A stretch of 64,000 nt of DNA from Cantharellus purpuraceus (taxonomy: Eukaryota; Basidiomycota; Agaricomycetes; Cantharellales; Hydnaceae). Below, in pieces: positions 11,398 to 18,321 of this stretch. The stretch spans positions 3,038,001 to 3,102,000 of the forward strand of contig JALBUN010000045.1 in NCBI GenBank assembly GCA_025174535.1. Reading direction: 5' to 3'. The number at the start of each line of letters is the position of its first letter. Positions within the stretch are counted from its first letter, which is position 1. Under the pieces are notes generated by a model. The model saw nothing but the letters and a program-made list of their open reading frames with translations, had not been told where the DNA came from and ran no database searches. Made by a program: the position numbers and the translations under genes.

Positions 11398-12873
11398 TTA
11401 CAGTTGAATGTAGCATAGGTATACAATAATACTATTACTATTGTCTTTCCAATACTCTTTAATACATTCTGTAGATTTAAAGCTTGATGTTGCTTCCCAA
11501 GTTTTCTCTGCATAACATTTCCATTTAACTAAATATTCTACGTACTTTCCTTTTTCTTTGCCTTATTATTTGTTCTACTTCATTTTCAGTCTCATAATGC
11601 ATCTCCACATCATACTCACATCTTTCTAATAGTCGTTGTTGAGATTGAGTCATCTTGTCAACATCTTCTGCTCTTTCCAGTAATGATCTGGGTGGCTCAA
11701 TATCTGGGTCCTCTTCCTCAGGGTAATCAAAATATTGTTCACACCATTTTTCATGATAAGGAGATGGTTTGATCTTACGTAGTTCTACAAATTTCTTAAT
11801 ATTCCATAATAGACATGCTACCTTTAATTCCAGATTAAAGACAGCAGGATTTGTAGTTCTAATAGATCTCTTATTATCAAATTTTTCAAACAATATTGCA
11901 AACCCTCCAAAGAATGCTTCTACTGTTGAACGAAAGGCACCAAACTTCTTATTAAAAATCTTTTCTTCAGGTTTAAGTTCAACATTTTTTGGCTTACGAA
12001 AAGGATAAAAGAAGTTCTTAGGCTTTAATATACTTGCCTTTACTACTTCTGGAATAGCAGATGGATAAGCTCCATCAAAGCCTATCTGATCAATCTTATC
12101 TATTTTATTCCATACAGCCATCTCTACAAACATTTTTGCATCAGGATTTAGTTTACATGCCAATGAAGGTGAGGTGAATAGAACCATTTGATTAATGTCA
12201 ATGCATACTTGAGTACGAAATCCTGCCTTTTTAAATTTATGTGAGTACCCCTCTTCAGATGCCGATCCAATCAAAATTCCTCTTGTATCATGACCATCAA
12301 GAAGTAATGTCACTGATTCCATTTTTGGAGGATTCTTTATAAGAGCTGATAATATCCTTATTATTATATTTGAGAACATTGTACGCAGTGAATCAGTAAC
12401 TTGTTTATCTAGATCAAAGTTAAGATGATGCAGACGACCATAAAATTCCTTATGAACATCATAAAAGCTACTTGATGGCATGAAATTTCCTATTTCTTCA
12501 TAAGTAGGACCTTTGAGTAGATGATATAGTACTAACAAGCCTTTTTCTATCTCTCTATAAGGTGTAGAATGTTCTTCAACTGAAAACAATACCACAAGAA
12601 AGAAAAATACTGGTATTGGTCCAAGCTTGTTATATACTACTTTTTTACATCATCCATGTCATTCATATCTTTTAGTTTTGTTCTATGATATTTTTTGTGT
12701 TCTAAGACAGGCCACTTTGTGTATAGAAAATTCCAATGATTGTCCATCAACTTATTATATGCTCTGTCCCTTTGATCATTCCACATTTTAAGTTGCTGAA
12801 GCTCTTTTTCTTCTTTCTCTTTTTGCTCTTTCTCTTTTTGCTCCTTTGTGCGTTTTTGCTGGTCTGAGGGCAT
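11398..12873 (-). CDS. Element E DDE transposase with C-terminal chromodomain (two frame breaks in A-runs)
   Basis: Three frames on one strand make one protein of about 490 residues. The N-terminal 78 codons (12873-12640) encode a Lys/Glu-rich helix, then KWPVLEHKKYHRTKL. Reading must slip by -1 in a GTAAAAAAG run (12640-12648) to enter VVYNKLGPIPVFFLVVLFS and the catalytic core: LLLDGHDTRG (first Asp), IGFDGAYP (second Asp) and FRSTVEAFFGGF (Glu), the pattern of DDE_Tnp_4/Harbinger-like transposases. Near 11550 another A-run shift leads into VEQIIRQRK, KYVEYLVKWKCY, TWEATSS and IKEYW, a good chromodomain, ending at a stop at 11398. The 5-bp target duplication does not fit Harbinger (3 bp). 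Its neighbour starts divergently 96 bp upstream. The frame breaks may be real, programmed, or sequencing errors. Confidence 0.75.
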
Positions 12874-12969
12874 TTTGACTAAGATACTCTTATATTACAG
12901 TAAAACAAAAATATGTTCATTTTTTTGATAATTGAATTTTAAATTAAATAATATTTATTCTATGAAGCT

Positions 12970-13620
12970 ATGTTGTCTGTCTCTAAGCAAGTTGTTAGTA
13001 AAATATCTACTGTCTTTGTTAAAAAAGAACCAGAGGATGATGAAAATCCTTTGTATATAGACTCTGACACCATCTACATAAAATTCAGATTAAGAAATCC
13101 CCCAAAGGACTTCTTTCCAGCTGGATTGGTTTCTCAGGAAAGAGATAAAACACCAGAAGCACTGTACAATAAGATGATTGAAAAGGGCAATGAAATAAGT
13201 AATTCAACCTGGATTCAACAAAATCATTGTATGTCAAGTCTGCAAACCATGCAACAGGATAATCTGCCTAGTTGTAATATTTCTATTGCTAGAGAAACTG
13301 GCAAGAAGTGTGATATTTCTATTGCTGGGGAAACTTGTAAGAACTGTGATGTGTATAACAATTTGGTTACGTCAATGGTTGTTGCATTGAAACAACAGCA
13401 GAGAGTTTTCAAGAAAAGTAAAATCACAATCTATGGTATGATCATAACTAAGGATGGTAGGTTAAAATTATATGAAACCACCAATAACAATCAGGGTGTT
13501 TCAATTGTTGTATATCCTTCCTCTGGATACAGCATAGAAGCTCAGTTTGAAGAGTGTTCTAATGCTATTGACATTATATTCCAAAGTATAAGAAATCAGA
13601 TGTTCAAAGAATCCTCATAA
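12970..13620 (+). CDS. Element E 216-residue protein, unknown function
   Basis: Intact plus-strand frame from ATG 12970, divergent from the transposase across 96 bp that must hold both promoters. The N-terminus is Lys/Glu-rich (FVKKEPEDDENP), followed by IDSDTIYIKFRLRNPPKDFF. The centre has an internal repeat, CNISIARETGKK then CDISIAGETCKN, with regularly placed Cys. The C-terminal third looks like an alpha/beta domain (KITIYGMIITKDGRLKLYET). I recognise no family. It lacks a signal peptide or membrane segment, so a nuclear or cytoplasmic role is likely. Confidence 0.65.
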   Translation: MLSVSKQVVSKISTVFVKKEPEDDENPLYIDSDTIYIKFRLRNPPKDFFPAGLVSQERDKTPEALYNKMIEKGNEISNSTWIQQNHCMSSLQTMQQDNLPSCNISIARETGKKCDISIAGETCKNCDVYNNLVTSMVVALKQQQRVFKKSKITIYGMIITKDGRLKLYETTNNNQGVSIVVYPSSGYSIEAQFEECSNAIDIIFQSIRNQMFKESS

Positions 13621-13638
13621 GGAGTTGATTTAAAAGTC

Positions 13639-13861
13639 TTAGTTTCTACACTCACAACATTTTTCATCTATTTTCACTTGGATAATTTCAAGATTTGAAC
13701 TTTTGTTCACACAACAATAAGTACCATTAGTATCATGATGAGTATTTTTGAATGTTCAGAGCTCTTAGGACATTTAATATCCTTACAATCTGTAACTACA
13801 GATGTAGTAGTTATATGATTGCACTTCCAAGTAATTTGAATTTTTCACTATCACCACACAT
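13639..13861 (-). pseudogene. Element E small cysteine-rich ORF broken at two A-runs
   Basis: Three minus-strand frames follow one another: MCGDSEKFK, then ITWKCNHITTTSVVTDCKD and IKCPKSSEHS, then HHDTNGTYCCVNKSS and VKIDEKCCECRN with a stop at 13639. Each change is a -1 step inside an AAAAA run. Together they give a peptide of about 73 residues with at least eight Cys, including two CC pairs. No signal sequence is visible, and the start is uncertain because the region upstream is AT-rich. It is either decayed or has two one-base errors. Confidence 0.45.
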
Positions 13862-13912
13862 GCCTTCATTTGAGTGAATAAAAATATTGCATATTCACTT
13901 ATCTGATTTATC

Positions 13913-14092
13913 TTATACTTGTTGTAGTGAACGTAGTGGTAGCTGAATCTCATTGTCATCATAAGTAACAGTTATTAGCAAAGTGTCATCTGACAAAGTG
14001 CCAGTTACTAATGTAACAATACCTGTCACTGTCATTTGTGTTCTTGCATTGATAAATGATACCTTATCACCAATCTCAGGTATATTCAACAT
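13913..14092 (-). CDS. Element E 59-residue small protein
   Basis: ATG at 14092 starts an uninterrupted 59-codon frame ending with TAA at 13913. It begins MLNIPEIGDKVSFINART and continues with alternating hydrophobic beta-strand-like segments (TGIVTLVTGT, DTLLITVTYDD, EIQLPLRSL). The GDKVSF start and strand pattern suggest a small five-stranded barrel of KOW/Tudor/SH3 type; this is inference from pattern only. It is encoded on the same strand as its neighbours on both sides with gaps of about 40-50 bp, the tight packing seen across this element. Confidence 0.55.
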   Translation of the reverse strand: MLNIPEIGDKVSFINARTQMTVTGIVTLVTGTLSDDTLLITVTYDDNEIQLPLRSLQQV

Positions 14093-14130
14093 GGTGTCTC
14101 TGGTTATTATATATTAATTTTAAAAACTCA

Positions 14131-14840
14131 TTATTTCTCATCTAATTTCCTATCAAGTATATCTACAAACTTCTTAAATGCTTCAAAACACTGTAGAACA
14201 TTCTTTCTACTATTAATATGTTTCATACCTGTTACTGTTACAGGGAAACAACACCATACATTTGTTATCACTTCTGAAAACAACCCTTCTGTGATAGCAT
14301 GATCAAGCTCTCTTGTAACAGTTACTAGGTAAAACTGGGGGACTTTTCTCGATGTTTGAATGCAAGGTATTGTCATTTCCTCTAAAGCACTTTTTCCCTT
14401 ATTCTTCCTAATCTTGTTATTCAATTGAAAAACTGCTATAGCTCTTGCTATAATCTGCGGTTCTGGATTTATCTGATTTGTGTTCTCATGTGTAAAAAAC
14501 AGTATCTCATTATCATTTTTTATAACACACATCTCTATAACATTTCTTGTTATATTTCCCCTCACATTCATAGGGATTTTATTATGAGTGATGATTAATC
14601 TTTCATCCTTGTCATATTTCATAAGAAAGAGCACTTCTCTGGTAAAATCATTAACCAATGTAGATCCTTCCCTGACTCTAGTAGATCTATCTAAGTATGT
14701 AAAAAATTTTCTTGAAGACTCCTTTAAACATTTCACATCATCTTTTTGTAATCAAAACTGAGGATCTCATCATCAATATCTAAAGTAATATCTCTAAAAT
14801 CTGTCTCAAAAAACTGTTTAGTCCATTGTGTGTCAACCAT
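14131..14840 (-). CDS. Element E protein of about 236 residues, unknown function
   Basis: The main frame (14131-14736) encodes about 200 residues of mixed alpha/beta type (DFTREVLFLMKYDKDERLII, NVIEMCVIKNDNEILFF, PQFYLVTVTRELDHAI, CFEAFKKFVDILDRKLDEK). It has no good ATG at its head. An ATG at 14840 opens a 34-codon frame (MVDTQWTKQFFETDF) that meets it with a -1 step in an AAAAA run just before GATGATGTG (about 14741-14746). The step could be a missing A. A roughly 50-bp GTGAAA..TAG intron starting at 14736 is an alternative. No membrane segment or known motif is seen. Confidence 0.55.
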
Positions 14841-15019
14841 TATACCATAATCCCAAAGATCACGAGAACTCCAATCATTGCACTTCTTATCTTTACCCAT
14901 GATGTCAATAAAGAAGGATATATAAAATTTATTTCATTTTTTACTAGATATGTGCATAGTTCTGAAGAGCAGAATGGTGAATCAAATCAGAATGTTGTAG
15001 TAAACATCCATATTTTTAT

Positions 15020-15202
15020 CTAATATTTATAAATTGAATTATATATATTTTCTAAAGTTGTCAATAGCCAGATGCATGCACTCGTTCTGAATACTACAAC
15101 AAAGTCCCATACAGAATTCCCTGTCCTTTCATCTATCATTCTTCTACCAGTTCCTTGTTTCCTATCTTGCCAGTCTTTCATTCCAAATTCTTTGCTGCAT
15201 AG
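15020..15202 (-). pseudogene. Element E ORF, C-terminal fragment truncated by an insertion
   Basis: About 60 codons read openly to a stop at 15020: CSKEFGMKDWQDRKQGTGRR, then ERTGNSVWDFVVVF and SACIWLLTTLENIYN. The composition is that of real coding sequence and it ends in a hydrophobic stretch. Its beginning is cut at about 15205, where unrelated sequence starts. On the far side of that sequence (16063) the coiled-coil gene ends abruptly, so this may be the original C-terminus of the coiled-coil protein. The join is inference. Confidence 0.5.
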
Positions 15203-15205
15203 CTA

Positions 15206-16060
15206 AATAGGTGTACCAGCCGATTGGATATTATCATATCATGGTAATGACGTCGGATGGAAGGTCACCTTGTCAGGAGCAGTTTGATCACATTATCAAA
15301 GGACAGCCTTTTGGCTGTGAGGGTTGATAATGATGCACTTACTGAGCAGACAGTAGGTGAGACTTTGCAGCGGCATGGTGTACCAGATAATTGAATCGTT
15401 GTCCTTGAGCAGCCCGATGATGTTACTCAGTGTCGGTTCGCTTAAGGAATAGATCCTAGCAAACAGACGGTGTGTAACGCAGTTGTTCAGCACTCCAAAG
15501 ATCAATCAGGGTGAGGGGTAAGTAACAGGGAAGTGGGATAGTGCTCTGTGGTTGGATGGGGATGGGAGCTAAAGGTCGGTCCCAATGGCTGATCGTGCTC
15601 TGTGACTGGATGACAATGTGGAGCCCAGTTGGAAGGTACGCGAAAGCTGGTTTCAGGAGAAGCAACCTCTCGGTGGCGGAGGGAAATCTGATCGTTGAAC
15701 CAAGGTGTTTTACCTCAGTGTAGAGATGATGGATTGTGATGTAGAGTGTAGACTTAGAGCTTGGACTTTGACTTTAGAGCGTTGGCTGAAAACTTGTTTT
15801 TTGATTCCAAAGGCGAAAACTAGCGCCCTTTATATACAAATTCCCAGGGCACAACGACACAATATGAGGAGCAAATGATGCAAGAAATGCTGATCAAGCC
15901 AGCTGATGAAGCGTGTGAAGTTGAGCTACTAAAGGGGAAATCATGGAGAAATGAAACGACAGATAGGGACATCATTAGACTGCTCATGGACAGCCATTCA
16001 CTCCAAGGTGACCTTGTCAGAAGCATGGAATGCCTTGTATCCTACGTCTTCGGAGGCTTA
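15206..16060. mobile_element. Foreign segment inside element E containing a partial U element
   Basis: Positions 15431 to about 15975 match element U: TGTCGGTTCGCTTAAGG, then the CACTCCAAAGATCAATCAGG and TTTCAGGAGAAGCAACCTCT blocks, but only the first 40 percent of it. Outside it, 15206-15430 and 15976-16060 match nothing else that I see in the window. Both contain AAGGTSACCTTGTCAGRAGCA-like words (15254 and 16008). The ends TGTACCAGCC and GGCTTACA could be LTR-like termini, but I find no target duplication. It separates the C-terminal fragment at 15020-15202 from the coiled-coil gene. Confidence 0.5.
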
Positions 16061-16062
16061 CA

Positions 16063-17220
16063 TTACTGGGTTCTCCCTCTACATCTTTTTCTTGAACTAG
16101 GAATTTGAGATTGATCAGAGTCTGAATCAGATTGATCAGAGTCTGAATCAGATTGATCAGAGTCTGAATCAGATTGATCAGAGTCTGAATCAGATTGATC
16201 AGAGTCTGAATCAGATCGTTCCTTAGACCTTTTTTCTTGATGCCTTGAACTAGGAGTTTGAGATCGTTCGTTAGACCTTTTTTCTTGATGCCTTGAACCT
16301 TGAGTCATTCCTTGCTTCCATGTTTGAAAATTAATCCTATTACCATCTACATCATATGATGACATTTCATTCTTCCTAGTATATATTGTAGATAGTTTTC
16401 TAGGCTCACCATTTATGAATAATTCCATTCTATTTAGTCTACAAGACTGATCTGAGTCTATAAGTATATAGTCTACACCTCTTTTCACTATCTTAAATGT
16501 CACCTTTCTGGTACCATTTTCCTGTAACCTTGTTACCTCCTGTTCTTGTTTTCCAGCCCAGTGATTCATATCAGATTTCCAGTCAACAATCTCAGATATT
16601 ATTGCTTTATATTTATCACCCTGTTTCTGAAGTTTATTAATGTCTGTTCCAAGTTCCACTACAGTATCATCTGTTTCTACAATCCACTCATGCACTTCAG
16701 ATTTCCATTCCACAATGTCTGATATTGTTGCAATACATCTATTAACCTGTTTCTGAAGTTTATGAATATCTGTTCTATGGTCCAATATACGATTCTCTGC
16801 ATTATGTGTATTGACCTGTTGATGAATATCTGTTCCATGGTCTGATATTGTGGCAACACACCTATTAACCTGTCTCTGAAGTTTATGAATAACTGTTCCA
16901 AATCCTGATACAACATCATTCATTTCACTCACCCGTTTATCTAAATTCTCTTTCCTGTATGTCAAAGTAGTTATAATTGTATTTTTTTCCTCAACCTGTT
17001 TCTTAAGCACCTGAATTTCCTGACTCTGGGAATTAACCTGTTGTTCAAGTATAGTGATCTGCCTATCCTTTTCACTCATCCAAGACTTGACATTTATAAG
17101 ATCAGATATTAATTCATCTTTTACTTCCATTTGACTTGCCATAGCTTTTATCAGTGCATCATTGTCACTTATCCAGCCTTTGATTGCTTTTATATCTTCA
17201 AAGATTTGTGGCATTTTCAA
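16063..17220 (-). CDS. Element E coiled-coil protein with Ser/Asp repeat tail
   Basis: Intact 385-residue frame from ATG 17220. Residues 1-230 are long heptad-type coiled coil with near repeats of IHKLQRQVNRCVATISD and WKSEVHEWIVETDD (each about 40 residues, at least three copies). A compact segment follows (RKVTFKIVKRGVDYILIDSD, MELFINGEPRKLSTIY). The tail has RHQEKRS repeats and five copies of a seven-residue SDSDSDQ unit, then a basic end. The stop at 16063 is at the border of inserted DNA, so the natural C-terminus may be missing. It resembles a structural or fibre-like protein; that is inference. The gene is divergent from the two-exon gene 140 bp upstream. Confidence 0.65.
   Translation of the reverse strand: MKMPQIFEDIKAIKGWISDNDALIKAMASQMEVKDELISDLINVKSWMSEKDRQITILEQQVNSQSQEIQVLKKQVEEKNTIITTLTYRKENLDKRVSEMNDVVSGFGTVIHKLQRQVNRCVATISDHGTDIHQQVNTHNAENRILDHRTDIHKLQKQVNRCIATISDIVEWKSEVHEWIVETDDTVVELGTDINKLQKQGDKYKAIISEIVDWKSDMNHWAGKQEQEVTRLQENGTRKVTFKIVKRGVDYILIDSDQSCRLNRMELFINGEPRKLSTIYTRKNEMSSYDVDGNRINFQTWKQGMTQGSRHQEKRSNERSQTPSSRHQEKRSKERSDSDSDQSDSDSDQSDSDSDQSDSDSDQSDSDSDQSQIPSSRKRCRGRTQ
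16109..16215. repeat. 21-bp tandem repeat in the coiled-coil gene
   Basis: Five near-perfect copies of a 21-bp unit (GATTGATCAGAGTCTGAATCA) encode the acidic Ser/Asp/Gln repeat on the minus strand. The perfect array implies recent expansion. Confidence 0.9.
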
Positions 17221-17360
17221 ATCCCTCTCTGCTTATAAAACAGAAATGAAAAAACATAATAATCATTTTTTCTGAACATTTGATATTTTGTATAGGCAGT
17301 AGATATATACATCTTGCTTTCTTAATAAAATGATTATTATGTTTTTATGTTATAAGCATT

Positions 17361-17687
17361 ATGAAGATGCTCTCTTTTATGCTTCAATGCAAGATAGAGT
17401 TTGATAGAAGAGTTAATGATTGGTATATATCTCGGATAGGATCCCTCCATGATTTGTTTCTGAGGTAAGTTCCTTTATAAATATCAAGGTTCCAATCACT
17501 GACTTTATACAGATGTACTGATGGCACACTTCTGGAACAGAAATTAACAGAGTTATATACTAGTATGGAGCAGGATCATTATTTTCCACCACTTTGGATG
17601 GAAAATCTGATGGTATTGCACCCTAAAGTACGAGGGATAGTCATACAGTCTTATGTTAGAACAAGATTATCTACCACTATGCCCTAA
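17361..17687 (+). CDS. Element E two-exon gene, 92-residue protein
   Basis: Exon 1 is 17361-17464 (MKMLSFMLQCKIEFDRRVND). The intron 17465-17512 is 48 bp with GTAAGT donor, CACTGAC branch-like site and TACAG acceptor. Exon 2 is 17513-17687 (CTDGTLLEQKLTELYTS, then FPPLWMENLMVLHPKVRGIV, TMP, stop). Splicing joins the exons in frame; without it the frame stops early. The protein has no known motif or membrane span and looks like a small helical domain. It is the last gene before the right repeat and is divergent from the coiled-coil gene. It shows that element E genes use spliceosomal introns of fungal size. Confidence 0.65.
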
Positions 17688-17754
17688 CTAAGTTACTTTG
17701 TTTTAAAAATAGCTTCACTGCATTAAAGGTGTTTGTTTCCAAGACTTTCCTAAG

Positions 17755-18316
17755 ACGCTTATTCAGAAATACAACAAATACATATGTACAACCTATTTTC
17801 CTCAAATTTTATACAATACACTTCAATTCAAACTTATTTTCATATTTCAACATGATTCTCAAATTTTACACAATATACTAGATTAAAACATATTGTGATA
17901 TTTTGGCATAATTCTCAAAAATAATTCTTTTTCCCCATTTAGTGGTGGCAACTCTCTTGAAGGAACATCCAAATATCATTGATTCTTTCTTATACAATAC
18001 TTGTAACATAATTTGAACTATCTTTAGTCCCCACCTGGTATTTGTATATCTAAATACCCTATATAATACCAATTATATTAATACATACATTCCTATTATA
18101 TCCATGTAAATGATTATGTTCATCTCAACCAAATATCTCATCTTTTAAAGTTTATTAAAATATAGAATATATGTTTATATTTATGAAAATTTCACACATC
18201 CGAAATCTTTTAAGATATCCAAATTGTAACTCCCTGGCTTTATGTATCATTGAAATCCTGATGTATATCTCCTATACATCAGAATATTGTATACTGACAT
18301 GATTCCGAACAAGCGT
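17755..18316 (+). repeat. Element E right terminal repeat R
   Basis: The 562-bp copy of R, same orientation as 10202-10764, differs from it by one T in a homopolymer. It is flanked on both sides by CTAAG (17750-17754 and 18317-18321). Near-identity means that the two copies were duplicated very recently or kept identical by recombination, unlike the decayed element around them. Confidence 0.9.
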
Positions 18317-18321
18317 CTAAG

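Larger units (their letters stand above)
10202..18316. mobile_element. Element E: 8.1-kb AT-rich multigene DDE element with long terminal direct repeats
   Basis: It is inserted in the RT of element C with the perfect 5-bp duplication CTAAG (10197-10201 and 18317-18321). Both ends are the same 563/562-bp sequence R in direct orientation. Each R has short inverted termini (ACGCTTRTTC / GAAYAAGCGT). The interior encodes a DDE transposase with chromodomain, a membrane protein, a coiled-coil protein and several small ORFs, on both strands and closely packed. There is no reverse transcriptase, integrase core of retroviral type, or DNA polymerase. Base composition is far more AT-rich than the surrounding retroelements and host genes, suggesting a separate origin. 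A foreign segment with part of a U element lies at about 15206-16060. I cannot assign it to a named superfamily. Confidence 0.85.

Noticed and set aside
12596..12660. Intron joining the two transposase frames
   Set aside because: No GT donor has the phase required by the available AG acceptors, and the other options give an intron of only 23 bp or an immediate wrong frame.
16109..16215. CRISPR-like array
   Set aside because: The 21-bp units are contiguous with no spacers and lie in a coding frame.
10202..18316. Element E as an LTR retrotransposon
   Set aside because: The repeats do not start TG or end CA, and the interior has no reverse transcriptase, RNase H or retroviral integrase motif.
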